This document shows, piece by piece, positions 25,676 to 36,208 of a stretch of DNA of 64,000 nt. Origin of the DNA: Ruegeria sp. HKCCD7303. GTDB lineage: Bacteria > Pseudomonadota > Alphaproteobacteria > Rhodobacterales > Rhodobacteraceae. Position 1 is the stretch's first letter. Every line of letters begins with the position of its first letter. The notes beneath the pieces were generated by a model, which worked only from the letters and a program-made list of their open reading frames with translations, made no database searches and was not told the DNA's origin. The stretch is from positions 62,001 to 126,000 of the forward strand of contig NZ_WVRE01000010.1 in assembly GCF_013111185.1 (NCBI RefSeq), read 5' to 3'. A program made the position numbers and the translations under genes.

Positions 25676-26299
25676 TCAGTTGCGCGGTGGGCGGCTTTTG
25701 TAGACGGGCAATTGCCAGCCAAACACCAGTGACCCGGCCCGCAAGGCCCAGCAGACCAACGCGCACAAAGCCAGTGCAAGCGCGGGCTCCGTTCCGGCCT
25801 GAACGGCCAGAACTGCCGTCAATGACCCCGCAAAAGCGCATGAAACATAGAGCTCGCCCTGCTTCAGCACCAGCGGCACCTCGTTGCAGACCACGTCGCG
25901 CATCAGCCCGCCCAGACACCCGGTTGTTACGCCCATCAACACGACGATGACGCCGGATTGGTCCAATGACAGCGCAGCGCCTGTACCGGCAGCGACGGCA
26001 ACCGACAGAGCGAAACTGTCCAGCCAGATCAGCCAGTTGTAGCGGCTTTCCATCAGGTGTGCGGTAAAGAACACCAGCACTGAAGCGGCAACGGCGATCA
26101 GGATGTAATCCGGCTGACCGACCCAAAAGATCGGATGTCGGTCCAACAACAGATCACGCACTGTGCCGCCGCCGACTGCGGTCAAGCAAGCCATGAAAGC
26201 AAACCCAACAAGATCCAGCTGGGCACGGCTTGCCACCAAAGCCCCGGTCAGAGCAAATATCAGGACCGAGGCGTAATCCAGCAACGAAAGCGCGGTCAC
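25676..26299 (-). CDS. TRIC-type cation channel (UPF0126, YicG/YadS family)
   Basis: 207 residues with about seven membrane helices forming two repeats. The conserved [21 protein letters not shown] in the first half and [19 protein letters not shown] in the second are the GGGxxRD motifs of the bacterial TRIC homologues, which conduct potassium or other cations in the inner membrane as trimers. It overlaps rnhA by 4 bp on the same strand. Confidence 0.9.
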   Translation of the reverse strand: MTALSLLDYASVLIFALTGALVASRAQLDLVGFAFMACLTAVGGGTVRDLLLDRHPIFWVGQPDYILIAVAASVLVFFTAHLMESRYNWLIWLDSFALSVAVAAGTGAALSLDQSGVIVVLMGVTTGCLGGLMRDVVCNEVPLVLKQGELYVSCAFAGSLTAVLAVQAGTEPALALALCALVCWALRAGSLVFGWQLPVYKSRPPRN

Positions 26300-26763
26300 A
26301 CCTGCGCCTTCTTAGGTTTGAATGGGGCCATACCCGCGCGGGCCAGTTCGTCGGCCTTTTCATTCTCTGGGTGGCCCGCATGACCCTTGACCCATTCCCA
26401 GGTCACATCATGCCGTTCTTGCGCTTCGTCCAGGCGTTGCCACAGATCGACATTCTTTACTGGCTTCTTGTTCGAGGTCTTCCAGCCATTGCGCTTCCAG
26501 CCAAAGATCCAGCCGGTGACGCCGTTCTTAACATAGGCGCTGTCAGTCACGATGGTGATTTTCGAGGAACGCTCAAGCGTTTCCAAGGCCGAGATGGCGG
26601 CCAGCAACTCCATCCGGTTGTTGGTTGTCTCGGCCTCGCCCCCGTTTAACTCACGCTCTTTCAAGACAGTGTCCCCGTCCATTGCACGCAAAAGCACGCC
26701 CCAGCCTCCGGGGCCTGGATTGCCGGAACAGGCGCCGTCGGTATAGGCAAACAAGTCAGGCAT
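26296..26763 (-). CDS. rnhA: Ribonuclease HI
   Basis: 155 residues, the standard length. [20 protein letters not shown] carries the first catalytic aspartate, [18 protein letters not shown] the glutamate, [17 protein letters not shown] the second aspartate, and [15 protein letters not shown] the last aspartate and the flexible histidine loop. It cleaves RNA in RNA-DNA hybrids. I start at the ATG at 26763, because the upstream extension to 26835 is outside the fold. Overlaps the preceding methyltransferase gene by 8 bp. Confidence 0.96.
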   Translation of the reverse strand: MPDLFAYTDGACSGNPGPGGWGVLLRAMDGDTVLKERELNGGEAETTNNRMELLAAISALETLERSSKITIVTDSAYVKNGVTGWIFGWKRNGWKTSNKKPVKNVDLWQRLDEAQERHDVTWEWVKGHAGHPENEKADELARAGMAPFKPKKAQV

Positions 26764-27343
26764 GAGCAAACACCAGCATGTATCCTTCGTAAGACCCGGC
26801 CAGACCTTTGCCCATCCCTTTGACGGTGCGGTCAATCGTGAACCCAGCCTGGGTCAGAGCGTCTTCGATCTCGGCTTCGGTATAATAGGTAAAGTAACGA
26901 TCAAGCGCGTCCCTGTGTTCGCCCGTGCCCAGTTTCATGCCCAAAAACAACTGACCTTTGGGCTTTAGGGCTTCATGAATTGCCCGAAGGTGGCCGGGGA
27001 AATCTGTGCGCGGCGCATGAAGCAAGGAGAAGCTGGCATAAACACCATCATAGACGGACGTTTCCGTGACGTCGTTGAACGTGCCCAAATGCGCATCCAC
27101 GCCGTTGTCGCGGGCGTGGTCAACAAAGGCAGGCGTTACGTCCAGCGCCCGTACCGTCAGCCCTTGACGCATCAGAAAGCTGCTGTCTGATCCGGGCCCG
27201 GACCCCAGGTCCAGCACATAGCCCCCAGTGTCGACTGCATCAGCAAATGCCTGGCGCGCCTCAAGCTGTTCCGGCGGCAACGGGATATTCAGATACTCGG
27301 CCAATCGGTTGGTGTAGGCGCTGATCGTGCGTTTGTCGGTCAC
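26756..27343 (-). CDS. Class I SAM-dependent methyltransferase
   Basis: 195 residues from a GTG that overlaps the upstream gene's stop (GTGA). Motif I is [15 protein letters not shown] (about residues 45-60); the acidic residue after strand 2 is in [11 protein letters not shown] binding is therefore clear. The lid and C-terminal part ([26 protein letters not shown]) resemble small-molecule or tellurite-resistance-like methyltransferases. In an operon ispH-DUF3429-methyltransferase-rnhA-TRIC. Methyl acceptor unknown. Confidence 0.88.
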   Translation of the reverse strand: MTDKRTISAYTNRLAEYLNIPLPPEQLEARQAFADAVDTGGYVLDLGSGPGSDSSFLMRQGLTVRALDVTPAFVDHARDNGVDAHLGTFNDVTETSVYDGVYASFSLLHAPRTDFPGHLRAIHEALKPKGQLFLGMKLGTGEHRDALDRYFTYYTEAEIEDALTQAGFTIDRTVKGMGKGLAGSYEGYMLVFAHA

Positions 27344-27792
27344 ATATAAACTCCGACGGCAAGGCTGGCGACAACGACGGCGGTCAGCAGGACGCGCAAC
27401 CGCATCCACCAGACCGGCGTCAGCCGCCAAAAAGTGAACAGGGCATCAAGAATCAACAAACCGGCAAACCCGTAAATCAGGTTTGTACCTGCTTGAACCG
27501 GTCCGCCGCCTGTCATGAAAAAGGCCCAAAGCGCGGGCAGGACCGACAGAGTGTAGCACAAACCTGCCTTGCTGCCCGAGGTTTTAGTTGCAAAGCCCCA
27601 AAGAACACCTGACATGAAACTCAAGATGACCGAGCCATAAAACAACTGCACGTACGGTCCCACAAAACGCGCGCCAAGGTTTTGTGCGCCCCAGGCATTC
27701 AGGTCGCCGCTCAGGTAGGTCAGCGCACCCCAAACAAACGGGATCAGCCCCGCGAGCCCCAGAAAAAGCGGCGCCTTTGGTACTCCGATCAC
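27340..27792 (-). CDS. DUF3429 domain membrane protein
   Basis: 150 residues, five hydrophobic helices. The pattern [13 protein letters not shown] near the start and [18 protein letters not shown] in the middle is that of DUF3429 inner-membrane proteins of proteobacteria; their function is unknown. It overlaps ispH upstream and the methyltransferase downstream by 4 bp each, so it is translationally coupled to both. Confidence 0.82.
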   Translation of the reverse strand: MIGVPKAPLFLGLAGLIPFVWGALTYLSGDLNAWGAQNLGARFVGPYVQLFYGSVILSFMSGVLWGFATKTSGSKAGLCYTLSVLPALWAFFMTGGGPVQAGTNLIYGFAGLLILDALFTFWRLTPVWWMRLRVLLTAVVVASLAVGVYM

Positions 27793-28739
27793 GCTGGTTG
27801 CCTCAGGACGCGGGGGACTTTGAATTCGACGTTCTCGACGGCTGTCTCGACCAATTCGACGGTGACATCATAATGCGCGCGGAAGGCGTCGATCACTTCG
27901 TTCACCAAAAGCTCTGGGGCCGATGCGCCTGCGGTGACGGCCACGGATGAGATCCCATCCAACGCGCGCCAATCGATCTCGGTGGCGCGCTGCACCAGTT
28001 GCGCGTATTTGCAGCCCTCGCGCGAGGCGACCTCGACCAGACGGCGCGAGTTCGATGAGTTCGGCGCACCCACAACCAGCAGAGCGTCTGCCTTAGGCGC
28101 CACGGCCTTGACGGCCTCTTGCCGGTTCGTCGTGGCATAGCAAATGTCTTCCTTGTGTGGTCCGACAATGGCCGGGAACCGGGCCTGAAGCGCGGCTATG
28201 ATGTCTTTGGTGTCATCAACCGACAGGGTGGTCTGGGTTACAAAAGCAAGTTTCTTTGGATCGCGAACATCAACCGTGGCCACATCTTCGACGGTTTCAA
28301 CCAACAGAACATCGCCCTCGGGCAATTGTCCCATGGTGCCAACGGTCTCGGGATGGCCCTTGTGGCCGATCATGATCATCTGCAACCCCGCATCCGCATG
28401 GCGCTGTGCCTCGACATGCACTTTCGAGACCAACGGGCAGGTCGCGTCCACATAGATCATCTCGCGCTTTGAGGCCTCTGCGGGCACTGACTTCGGGACG
28501 CCATGAGCGGAAAATATCACCGGACGATCATCAGGGCATTCATGTAGCTCCTCGACAAAGACCGCGCCCTTGTCTCGCAATCCGTCGACGACAAATTTAT
28601 TGTGCACGATCTCATGGCGCACATAGACCGGAGGTCCCCATTTTTGCAGGGCCATTTCTACGATCTTGATGGCACGATCCACACCGGCGCAGAAACCCCG
28701 GGGAGCGGCAAGGTAAAGTGTCAGTGGTGGCTTTGTCAT
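27789..28739 (-). CDS. ispH: 4-Hydroxy-3-methylbut-2-enyl diphosphate reductase (IspH)
   Basis: 316 residues. The three cluster cysteines are in [25 protein letters not shown] and [12 protein letters not shown], and the substrate histidines and [15 protein letters not shown] motif are present. It is the last enzyme of the MEP pathway, using a 4Fe-4S cluster to make IPP and DMAPP. First gene of the five-gene operon that ends with the TRIC channel; the 180 bp upstream, up to the NYN gene, should contain the promoter. Confidence 0.97.
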   Translation of the reverse strand: MTKPPLTLYLAAPRGFCAGVDRAIKIVEMALQKWGPPVYVRHEIVHNKFVVDGLRDKGAVFVEELHECPDDRPVIFSAHGVPKSVPAEASKREMIYVDATCPLVSKVHVEAQRHADAGLQMIMIGHKGHPETVGTMGQLPEGDVLLVETVEDVATVDVRDPKKLAFVTQTTLSVDDTKDIIAALQARFPAIVGPHKEDICYATTNRQEAVKAVAPKADALLVVGAPNSSNSRRLVEVASREGCKYAQLVQRATEIDWRALDGISSVAVTAGASAPELLVNEVIDAFRAHYDVTVELVETAVENVEFKVPRVLRQPA

Positions 28740-28863
28740 TGAGTTGTCTCCTTAAGGCACAGGTAAGTCTTTTCACGGCCTTGGTCCAGACAGGAGATCG
28801 TCATTCAACTGACACGAATCGATGCTAGTCAGGTTTTGTTTCAGCACCTGTTTATAGTTAAAG

Positions 28864-28896
28864 AAGCGCGGCCAGGACCTCGGTCCTGACCGCGCG
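28864..28896 (-). terminator. Terminator after the NYN-domain gene
   Basis: On the minus strand GCGCGG...AGGAC pairs with GTCCT...CCGCGC around a short loop, and the stem is followed by TTCTTT. It lies 30 bp after the stop of the NYN gene. Confidence 0.7.
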
Positions 28897-28927
28897 AAAT
28901 TTACCCCATCAGAAAGAGAGTGCCGGA

Positions 28928-29503
28928 TCAGCTGTTGCTGGCCATGGCGACGTTGCGCGGCTCAGCCGGCATTTCACGCGGCGGGCGCCCGATTACGTCA
29001 CGCAAATCTTCCAGTTCGATGAAGTTGTCAGCCTGGCGGCGCAGTTCGTCCGAGATCATCGGCGGCTGGCTGCGGATCGTCGACACGACCGAAACGCGCA
29101 CGCCTTGACGTTGCAGGCTGGCAATCAACGGGCGGAAATCCCCATCGCCCGAGAACAGCACGATATGATCCACGCGTGGTGCAAGCTCCATGGCATCGAC
29201 GGTAAGTTCGATATCCATGTTTCCTTTGACTTTCCGACGCCCCATGCTGTCGGTGTATTCCTTGGCGGGTTTCGTGACCATGGTGAAGCCGTTGTAGTGC
29301 AGCCAGTCAACCAATGGGCGGATCGGCGAATACTCGTCATTTTCCAGGAGCGCTGTGTAATAGAAAGCCCGAAGCAACTTGCCACGGCGCATGAATTCCT
29401 GCCGCAGAAGTTTGTAGTCTATATCGAAACCGAGTGCTTTTGCCGCGGCATAAAGGTTCGAGCCGTCGATGAACAGCGCTAGCCGTTCGTCTTTATAAAA
29501 CAT
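28928..29503 (-). CDS. NYN domain protein (LabA/DUF88-like)
   Basis: 191 residues. The PIN-like acidic residues of the NYN fold are in LALFIDGSNLYAAAK (near the N-terminus), VKGNMDIELTVDAM and LFSGDGDFRPLI, so a metal-dependent RNase activity is plausible. A polar tail of about 30 residues follows the domain. Related proteins act in RNA turnover. A four-copy GTGA repeat lies 40 bp upstream in the promoter region, and a terminator follows the gene. Confidence 0.88.
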   Translation of the reverse strand: MFYKDERLALFIDGSNLYAAAKALGFDIDYKLLRQEFMRRGKLLRAFYYTALLENDEYSPIRPLVDWLHYNGFTMVTKPAKEYTDSMGRRKVKGNMDIELTVDAMELAPRVDHIVLFSGDGDFRPLIASLQRQGVRVSVVSTIRSQPPMISDELRRQADNFIELEDLRDVIGRPPREMPAEPRNVAMASNS

Positions 29504-29542
29504 AAATAGTCCCTTCCGGTATAATCCAGACCGCCCCGCATG

Positions 29543-29558
29543 GTGAGTGAGTGAGTGA
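29543..29558. repeat. Tetranucleotide repeat GTGA x4
   Basis: Four tandem copies of GTGA lie in the spacer between the divergent NYN gene and folK, about 40 bp upstream of the NYN start. Short repeats in promoters can slip and change spacing, but four copies is a small number. Confidence 0.8.
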
Positions 29559-29641
29559 TGATTTGGCGCGATCTGTCGGTCTATAATTAGAACTTTTGCT
29601 GGTTATCGCAAGTATGCAATGTGTCGAATATAGGGTGCTAT

Positions 29642-30211
29642 ATGAGCAATTCGTTGTCAAATGCCGTTGTTGCGCTGGGCGCAAATCTCAGCTTGAGAGG
29701 AAAAGGGCCCGAAGTTACGCTGCGGAACGCACTTGACGCTATTTCGCGTCAAGGTGTAGTGATTCGCGCGGTCAGCCGGTTTTTCGCGACGCCTTGCTTC
29801 CCCGCCGGGGCGGGTCCGGACTATGTGAACGCTGCGGCTTTGATCGCCACCGAAAAACCTGCGACCGAGTTGTTAAGTGTGCTGCACGCCGTGGAACATG
29901 AGTTTGGGCGCGAACGGATACAACGTTGGGGAATGCGAACTCTGGATCTGGACCTGGTGTGTTTTGATGAACAGGTGCTGCCTGATCGCGCCCAGTTCGA
30001 TCGCTGGCTGACGTTGCCACCAGAGGCGCAGCGGCAAGAGGCCCCGGATCAACTGATCCTGCCTCATCCGCGTCTGCAGGACCGCGCTTTTGTGCTGGTG
30101 CCGATGGCCGATATCGCCCCCGACTGGCGTCATCCTGTTCTGGATCGCACGGTATCGCAGATGGTCACCGATTTGCCTGCGGACGATATTGCAGCGGTCA
30201 CACCACTGTGA
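29642..30211 (+). CDS. folK: Hydroxymethyldihydropterin pyrophosphokinase (FolK)
   Basis: 189 residues. The N-terminal VVALGANLSLRGKGPEVTLR, VSRFFATPCFPAG, and RWGMRTLDLDLVCFDE with LILPHPRLQDRAFVLVP are the HPPK motifs, including the two magnesium aspartates in LDLDL. It transfers pyrophosphate from ATP to the pterin in folate synthesis. I start at the second ATG (29642), which gives the usual N-terminus. It lies upstream of rpoZ-spoT but a separate promoter follows. Confidence 0.95.
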   Translation: MSNSLSNAVVALGANLSLRGKGPEVTLRNALDAISRQGVVIRAVSRFFATPCFPAGAGPDYVNAAALIATEKPATELLSVLHAVEHEFGRERIQRWGMRTLDLDLVCFDEQVLPDRAQFDRWLTLPPEAQRQEAPDQLILPHPRLQDRAFVLVPMADIAPDWRHPVLDRTVSQMVTDLPADDIAAVTPL

Positions 30212-30236
30212 TCCTTGCAATTGGGGTATTTCCTGC

Positions 30237-30265
30237 TTGTCAAGGCGCGGATTCGCGCTTAGATA
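30237..30265 (+). promoter_or_regulatory. Sigma70-type promoter of rpoZ-spoT
   Basis: TTGTCA (30237-30242) and TAGATA (30260-30265) are separated by 17 bp, close to the vegetative consensus. The -10 box is 41 bp before the rpoZ start. Identified by eye. Confidence 0.6.
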
Positions 30266-30305
30266 AACCTCTTCCTGACATGGATTCAGAAACGGAGAGC
30301 GCCCC

Positions 30306-30659
30306 ATGGCCCGCGTGACGGTTGAAGATTGCGTAGATAAGGTTCCAAACCGGTTCGAGCTGGTGATGCTTGCCGCCCATCGGGCGCGTGAGATTTCCGC
30401 CGGTGCAGCGATTACCGTTGACCGCGACAACGACAAGAACCCTGTCGTGTCCCTGCGTGAAATCGCCGACGAAACCCAAAGTGCGGATGAACTGCGCGAG
30501 CGCCTGATCGAAGCCAACCAAACCCAGATCGAGGTTGATGAGCCGGAAGAAGATCAGATGGCGCTGCTGATGGGTGCCGAATCGGACAAACCTGCCATGG
30601 ACGACATGTCTGAAGAAAAACTCCTGCGCGCTCTGATGGAGGCACAGGGACAGGGGTAA
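30306..30659 (+). CDS. rpoZ: RNA polymerase omega subunit
   Basis: 117 residues. [20 protein letters not shown] and the [12 protein letters not shown] segment are the conserved omega core; the C-terminal acidic extension (about residues 75-117) is typical of alphaproteobacteria. Omega helps assemble beta' and in many bacteria contributes to a ppGpp site. It is followed 26 bp later by spoT, so the alarmone enzyme and a polymerase subunit that can respond to it share a transcript. Confidence 0.96.
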   Translation: MARVTVEDCVDKVPNRFELVMLAAHRAREISAGAAITVDRDNDKNPVVSLREIADETQSADELRERLIEANQTQIEVDEPEEDQMALLMGAESDKPAMDDMSEEKLLRALMEAQGQG

Positions 30660-30685
30660 GCCCCAAAGACGAAGGTGCGGACCGG

Positions 30686-32818
30686 ATGATTTCTGCTGAC
30701 GACCTGATTGCGCTGGTCCGCAACTACAATCCCAAGACGAATGCTGAACGCATCACTCTGGCTTACGAATTCGGTCAGCAGATGCATGAGGGGCAGTTCC
30801 GCCATTCTGGCGAGCCCTATTTTACCCATCCCGTTGCCGTTGCCGCCATCCTGACCGAACAGCGTTTGGATGATGCGACCATCATTACGGCGCTGCTTCA
30901 TGACACGATCGAAGACACCAAAGCCAATTACGGCAAGGTGGCCGAGCTGTTTGGGGATGAGGTCGCCAAGCTGGTCGATGGCGTGACCAAGCTGACCAAC
31001 CTGCAATTGTCCAGTCGCGAAACCAAGCAGGCCGAGAACTTCCGCAAGCTGTTTATGGCCATGTCCAAGGACTTGCGGGTTATTCTGGTCAAGCTGGCCG
31101 ACCGTCTGCACAATATGCGCACGATCAAGGCAATGCGCCCCGAAAAGCAGGTGATCAAAGCGCGCGAGACGATGGACATCTATGCGCCGCTTGCAGGCCG
31201 GATGGGTATGCAATGGATGCGCGAAGAACTGGAAGACCTCGCTTTCCGTGTCCTGAACCCCGAAGGCCGTCAATCGATCATCCGGCGTTTTATCACGCTG
31301 CAACGCGAAACCGGTGACGTGATCCATCGCATCACCGGCGACATGCGGCACGAGCTGGAAAAGGCGGGGATCGAGGCTGAAGTGTTTGGCCGCGCCAAAA
31401 AACCCTATTCGATCTGGCGAAAGATGCAGGAAAAGGATCAGGGCTTCTCACGCCTGTCGGACATTTACGGCTTTCGCATCATCACCCAGACCGAAGAGGA
31501 CTGCTATCGCACACTTGGTGCCATCCACCAACGCTGGCGCGCGGTGCCGGGGCGGTTCAAGGATTACATCAGTCAGCCGAAATCGAACGGCTACCGCTCG
31601 ATCCACACCACTGTTTCAGGGCGCGACGGAAAACGGGTCGAGGTTCAGATCCGCACCCGCCAGATGCATGACGTGGCTGAAACCGGCGTTGCGGCGCATT
31701 GGTCCTATCGTGACGGTGTGCGGACCGAAAACCCCTTTGCCGTTGACCCGGCCAAATGGATTTCGAACCTGACTGAGCAGTTCGACAACGAAGAAGATCA
31801 CGAAGACTTCCTCGAGGCCGTCAAGCTCGAGATGTATTCGGACCAGGTGTTCTGCTTCACGCCCAAAGGGGATGTGGTGAAGCTGCCGCGCGGGGCGACG
31901 CCGATTGATTTTGCCTATGCTATCCACACCCGGATCGGCCATGCCTGTGTTGGGGCCAAGGTGGACGGCATTCGCGTGCCGCTCTGGACCCGACTGAAGA
32001 ATGGGCAATCGGTGGATATCATCACCGCCGACGGTCAGACGCCCCAGGTCACGTGGCTTGAGATCGCCGTCACCGGCAAGGCCCGCACCGCCATCCGTCG
32101 CGCCTTGCGCGAGGTCGACCGAGAGCGGTTCATCAAGCTGGGCAAGGAGCTGGCGCGTTCCGGTTTCGAACATGTTGGGCGCAAGGCAACAGACAAGGCG
32201 CTGGACACTGCTGCCAAGCACCTGCGCCTGAAAGATCGGCATGAATTGCTGGCCCGTCTGGGCAGCGCGGAACTGACGGCGCATGAAGTGGTCGAGGCTG
32301 TTTATCCTGAACTGGCTAAGGACGATGGTGACGCCATTCCGCTGCGTCGCGCCGTGATCGGCCTTGAACCAGGTCAGAAATTCGATCGCGCCCCATGCTG
32401 CCAGCCATTGCCGGGAGAACGTATTGTCGGCATCACGTACCGGGGCAAGGGCGTGGTGGTACACGCCATCGACTGCAACCGGCTGAGTGAGTTTGAAGGC
32501 GAACCCGACCGCTGGGTCGATCTGCACTGGCATTCGGGAACCCACCCTGCCGTCTATGGTGCGACATTGGATCTGACCATCGGCAACGATGCAGGAGTTC
32601 TGGGTCGTATTTGCACATTGATCGGCGAGAAAAAGGCCAATATCTCAAACTTGGAATTTGTTGACCGCAAACCGGATTTTTACCGTCTGCTGATCAATGT
32701 CGAACTGCGCGACCTTGAACAGTTGCATTCGCTTATGCTGATGCTTGAGGCGGAAAGCGATGTTGCGGCCGTCGAACGGTATCGGGATCAGACCAAAGCT
32801 GCGGTTGCGGCTGGCTGA
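30686..32818 (+). CDS. spoT: Bifunctional (p)ppGpp synthetase/hydrolase (Rsh)
   Basis: 710 residues with the full Rsh layout. The HD hydrolase is intact (RHSGEPYFTHPVAVA, ALLHDTIEDT), the synthetase has RFKDYISQPKSNGYRSIHT (about residues 290-310), TGS is near 385-445 (VFCFTPKGDVVKLP), and a C-terminal ACT domain ends the protein. Alphaproteobacteria usually have this single long enzyme to set (p)ppGpp levels on starvation. Followed by DUF2062 and pdxJ in a tight operon. Confidence 0.97.
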   Translation: MISADDLIALVRNYNPKTNAERITLAYEFGQQMHEGQFRHSGEPYFTHPVAVAAILTEQRLDDATIITALLHDTIEDTKANYGKVAELFGDEVAKLVDGVTKLTNLQLSSRETKQAENFRKLFMAMSKDLRVILVKLADRLHNMRTIKAMRPEKQVIKARETMDIYAPLAGRMGMQWMREELEDLAFRVLNPEGRQSIIRRFITLQRETGDVIHRITGDMRHELEKAGIEAEVFGRAKKPYSIWRKMQEKDQGFSRLSDIYGFRIITQTEEDCYRTLGAIHQRWRAVPGRFKDYISQPKSNGYRSIHTTVSGRDGKRVEVQIRTRQMHDVAETGVAAHWSYRDGVRTENPFAVDPAKWISNLTEQFDNEEDHEDFLEAVKLEMYSDQVFCFTPKGDVVKLPRGATPIDFAYAIHTRIGHACVGAKVDGIRVPLWTRLKNGQSVDIITADGQTPQVTWLEIAVTGKARTAIRRALREVDRERFIKLGKELARSGFEHVGRKATDKALDTAAKHLRLKDRHELLARLGSAELTAHEVVEAVYPELAKDDGDAIPLRRAVIGLEPGQKFDRAPCCQPLPGERIVGITYRGKGVVVHAIDCNRLSEFEGEPDRWVDLHWHSGTHPAVYGATLDLTIGNDAGVLGRICTLIGEKKANISNLEFVDRKPDFYRLLINVELRDLEQLHSLMLMLEAESDVAAVERYRDQTKAAVAAG

Positions 32819-32834
32819 GGAAGGGTGAGCACGC

Positions 32835-33533
32835 GTGGTATTCAAGCGCCGAGACCGACGCTCTGCTGTCCAAGTCGCGTCGGAGTTTGTCTATCCGCGT
32901 GGTGGGTGGACCCGCGCTTTTCACTATGTAAAACACCGAGTTCGCCGTCTTCCAGATTCGCCTGACCGAATTGCGCGTGGAATTGGGGCAGGGGTTTTTG
33001 CGGCGTTCACCCCGTTCTACGGATTGCATTTTCTGGTCGCGGCTGTTGGCGCAAGGCTGATCAAGGGAAACATTCTGGCCGCGCTGAGTGGCACATTTTT
33101 CGGTAACCCTCTGACCTATGTGCCGATCGGTGTGATCTGCCTGCAGACCGGGCACTTTCTGTTGGGAACCGAATATGAAGAGGGTGACACACAGGGGCTG
33201 ATGGGAAAGTTCGCTGACGCCATCGGTGATCTCAAGAATAACTTTGTGGCCTTGTTTACAGACCGCGTGGCAGATTGGCATGGGTTGGCGCAGTTCTACG
33301 ATGACGTCTTCTACCCCTATATGATTGGTGGCATCATCCCCGGCATTGTGGCGGGTGTGGTCTGTTATTACCTCAGCCTGCCATTGATCCTAACCTATCA
33401 GCAGCGACGTCGCGCCAAGATCAAGGCGAAGTTTGAGGAAATCAAGCGCTTGGCCGAAGAATCGACTGCCGTTTATCCGGCAGAGCCACTAGGCTCGGGC
33501 CAAACGACTCAAAAGGAATCGAGGGATGTCTGA
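32835..33533 (+). CDS. DUF2062 domain membrane protein
   Basis: 232 residues from a GTG start. A basic N-terminus ([21 protein letters not shown]) precedes the DUF2062 core, with membrane segments around [36 protein letters not shown] and [19 protein letters not shown]. The position between spoT and pdxJ is typical of Rhodobacteraceae. Function unknown; probably an inner-membrane protein. Its stop overlaps the pdxJ start by 8 bp. Confidence 0.88.
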   Translation: MVFKRRDRRSAVQVASEFVYPRGGWTRAFHYVKHRVRRLPDSPDRIARGIGAGVFAAFTPFYGLHFLVAAVGARLIKGNILAALSGTFFGNPLTYVPIGVICLQTGHFLLGTEYEEGDTQGLMGKFADAIGDLKNNFVALFTDRVADWHGLAQFYDDVFYPYMIGGIIPGIVAGVVCYYLSLPLILTYQQRRRAKIKAKFEEIKRLAEESTAVYPAEPLGSGQTTQKESRDV

Positions 33534-34272
33534 GAACCATCTGCGGCTTGGTGTGAACATTGATCACGTTGCCACTGTGCGCAATGCGCGGGGCGGGGCT
33601 TATCCCGATCCGCTACGCGCCGCCAAACTGGCGGAAGAGGCTGGTGCTGATGGCATCACGGCGCATTTGCGCGAAGACCGCCGCCATATATCGGACGCTG
33701 ATATCGACGGGTTGATGGAAGTTCTGTCGGTGCCATTGAACTTTGAAATGGCCGCCACGGAAGAGATGCAGAAAATCGCCCTGCGGCACAAACCGCACGC
33801 GGTCTGCATCGTGCCTGAAAAGCGCGAGGAACGTACCACCGAAGGCGGGCTTGAAGTCGCGCGTGAAGAAAACAAGCTGGCTCATTTTATCGCGCCGCTG
33901 CGCGATGTCGGCTGCCGCGTGTCGATCTTCATCGCCGCTGACCAGCGCCAGATCGAGGCGGCCCACCGTATTGGCGCCGAAGTGATCGAATTGCACACCG
34001 GTGCCTATTGCGACGCCCACGCAGAGGGCCGCATGGGAGATGCCACGCAAGAACTTGAATCGCTGCGCCAGATGTCTGCGTTTGCCCGCTCGCTGGGGCT
34101 TGAGGTGCACGCGGGGCATGGTCTGACCTATGACACAGTCAAGCCGGTTGCGGCCTTCCCTGAGGTGAAAGAGCTAAATATCGGCCATTTCCTGATTGGT
34201 GAATCGATTTTTCTGGGCCTCACCCCCGCCATTCAGGAAATGCGCCGCTTGATGGACGAGGCGCGCACGTGA
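33526..34272 (+). CDS. pdxJ: Pyridoxine 5'-phosphate synthase
   Basis: 248 residues, a TIM barrel. [17 protein letters not shown] at the N-terminus, [14 protein letters not shown] and [11 protein letters not shown] are the conserved phosphate- and substrate-binding loops. It joins 1-deoxyxylulose 5-phosphate and aminoacetone phosphate to form PNP. Overlaps DUF2062 upstream (8 bp) and the LysE gene downstream (GTGA). Confidence 0.97.
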   Translation: MSENHLRLGVNIDHVATVRNARGGAYPDPLRAAKLAEEAGADGITAHLREDRRHISDADIDGLMEVLSVPLNFEMAATEEMQKIALRHKPHAVCIVPEKREERTTEGGLEVAREENKLAHFIAPLRDVGCRVSIFIAADQRQIEAAHRIGAEVIELHTGAYCDAHAEGRMGDATQELESLRQMSAFARSLGLEVHAGHGLTYDTVKPVAAFPEVKELNIGHFLIGESIFLGLTPAIQEMRRLMDEART

Positions 34273-34892
34273 TCACGCCCGGCTTTGTCGCCATCTGGCT
34301 GGCCTGGCTGATGGCTGGCGGCTCTCCGGGGCCTGCCACGATGGGCATTGCCGGAACCGCGATGAACGAGGGCCGCCGTGCCGGTCTGGTCTTTGCGCTG
34401 GGCATCTGCGCCGGGTCCGCCGCTTGGGGCATAGCAGCTGCACTGGGCTTGTCGGCGATCATGCTGGCCAATGTCTGGGTGTTCGAGGTGATCCGGTACA
34501 TCGGTGTCGCCTATCTGGGCTGGCTGGCCTTCAAGGCCCTGCGCCGTGCGATGACGTCGAATGAGGTTGCGTTGGGCAAGCCAGTCATCGGGTCTCTGCC
34601 GACGATCTTTGCCAAAGGCGCTGCGATCCACCTGACCAACCCCAAAGCGATCCTCAGCTGGGGCTCGATCTATGCCATTGTCGCACCCAATAATGCCAGC
34701 CTGTCGATGCTGCTGGGCTATTTCGCCATGTTGTATGCCGGATCGCTGATGATCTTCATCGGCTATGCGTTTCTGTTTTCGTCCGAGCGTATGGTCCGAA
34801 CCTACCGCCGCGCCCGCCGCTGGTTCGATTTTGCCTTTGCCGGGTTCTTTGGCTTGGCGAGTTACAAGATCCTGACGGTGCGGTTGTCATGA
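34269..34892 (+). CDS. LysE/RhtB family exporter
   Basis: 207 residues from a GTG that overlaps the pdxJ stop. Six hydrophobic helices; the conserved [20 protein letters not shown] motif near residue 20 is the LysE/RhtB signature (G-PGP). Members export amino acids such as lysine, threonine or homoserine across the inner membrane. It overlaps acpS by 4 bp, so this transporter is embedded in the pdxJ-acpS-lepB-rnc operon; its substrate is unknown. Confidence 0.88.
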   Translation: MITPGFVAIWLAWLMAGGSPGPATMGIAGTAMNEGRRAGLVFALGICAGSAAWGIAAALGLSAIMLANVWVFEVIRYIGVAYLGWLAFKALRRAMTSNEVALGKPVIGSLPTIFAKGAAIHLTNPKAILSWGSIYAIVAPNNASLSMLLGYFAMLYAGSLMIFIGYAFLFSSERMVRTYRRARRWFDFAFAGFFGLASYKILTVRLS

Positions 34893-35308
34893 TCCTCGGT
34901 ATCGGCACAGACCTCGCAAATATCGACCGCATCCAAGGCACGCTTGACCGCTTTGGCGATCGGTTCCGCAATCGTGTCTTTACTGACATCGAACAGCGTA
35001 AAGCCGAACGCCGCCACGACACCGCTGGCACCTATGCCAAGCGTTGGGCGGCGAAAGAGGCATGCTCTAAGGCGCTGGGCACTGGGCTGCGCATGGGCAT
35101 CGCGTGGAAGGACATGGCCGTTACCAATCTGAAAACCGGCCAGCCTGTCATGCATGTCACTGGCTGGGCCGCCGAGCGCCTCAGGGAAATGACACCCGAA
35201 GGATATGAGGCCATCATCCATGTCACCCTGACGGATGACCATCCCTGGGCCCAGGCATTTGTGGTGATCGAGGCGCGTCCGCTTCAAGATCACGCCACGC
35301 AGCCTTGA
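34889..35308 (+). CDS. acpS: Holo-[acyl-carrier-protein] synthase
   Basis: 139 residues. [15 protein letters not shown] has the first magnesium aspartate, and [15 protein letters not shown] the glutamate and lysine of the 4'-phosphopantetheinyl transferase site. It loads the CoA-derived arm onto ACP. Slightly longer than E. coli AcpS at the C-terminus ([16 protein letters not shown]). Overlaps the LysE gene upstream and is 60 bp from lepB. Confidence 0.96.
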   Translation: MILGIGTDLANIDRIQGTLDRFGDRFRNRVFTDIEQRKAERRHDTAGTYAKRWAAKEACSKALGTGLRMGIAWKDMAVTNLKTGQPVMHVTGWAAERLREMTPEGYEAIIHVTLTDDHPWAQAFVVIEARPLQDHATQP

Positions 35309-35368
35309 CTTGCCCCCATCCCCCCCGCATGTAGCAGCCAAGCCAAGCACAGAACTGGAGAGAGCAGT

Positions 35369-36208
35369 ATGGCCGAGGAAGCCAAAACCGGAAATCCCGT
35401 TTGGGAGACGATCAAAACCATCGTCTATGCGCTGCTGATTGCAGGCGTGTTCCGCACCCTCTTCTTTCAGCCGTTCTGGATTCCCTCGGGCTCGATGAAG
35501 CAGACCTTGCTGATCGGCGATTTCCTTTTCGTTAACAAGATGGCCTATGGGTATTCATACGCGTCTTGCCCCAGTCTAATCATTCCAAGCGTCGGTTTGA
35601 ATGTTGATGCCGAAGATATCTGCGGCTGGATGCAGGGCGATGGTGATACGCGCATCTGGGGCGGTGAGCCTGAGCGCGGCGATGTCATCGTCTTCCGCCA
35701 CCCCGTCACGGGCCGCGATTATATCAAGCGTCTGATCGGCTTGCCGGGGGATCGCATCCAGATCCGTGAAGGTCAGATCATCCTAAATGGCACGCCGGTT
35801 CCACAGCAGCCCGACGGCGTCTTTACCGAAGTCGCTGAACCTCAGGGGCCTCAGCGTCTGCGTCCCCGTTGTGAAAATGGAGCTGTTGGCATTGGTGGTG
35901 CTTGTGAAAAATCACGCCTGATCGAAACCCTGCCAAATGGGGTGTCTTATGACGTGCTGAACATCGGCAATCAGGGGTCGGACAATACCGGCATCTATAC
36001 CGTGCCCGAGGGCCACTATTTCTTCATGGGCGACAACCGCGACAATTCCAGCGACAGCCGCCTGCCGCAATCTGCAGGTGGGGTGGGCTATGTGCCGTAC
36101 GAAAACCTGATCGGTCGCGCTGATCGGATCATGTTCTCGTCTGCGGGCCGATCGATGTTGTTTTTCTGGACCTGGCGCGGTGATCGGTTCTTCAAGGCGG
36201 TCAATTGA
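35369..36208 (+). CDS. lepB: Signal peptidase I
   Basis: 279 residues. One N-terminal membrane helix (about 17-33) anchors the periplasmic catalytic part. The nucleophile is Ser42 in PSGSMKQTL and the general base lysine is in [16 protein letters not shown] (about residue 120). Box [13 protein letters not shown], is intact. It removes signal peptides from exported proteins. In the conserved acpS-lepB-rnc order, overlapping rnc by 4 bp. Confidence 0.97.
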   Translation: MAEEAKTGNPVWETIKTIVYALLIAGVFRTLFFQPFWIPSGSMKQTLLIGDFLFVNKMAYGYSYASCPSLIIPSVGLNVDAEDICGWMQGDGDTRIWGGEPERGDVIVFRHPVTGRDYIKRLIGLPGDRIQIREGQIILNGTPVPQQPDGVFTEVAEPQGPQRLRPRCENGAVGIGGACEKSRLIETLPNGVSYDVLNIGNQGSDNTGIYTVPEGHYFFMGDNRDNSSDSRLPQSAGGVGYVPYENLIGRADRIMFSSAGRSMLFFWTWRGDRFFKAVN

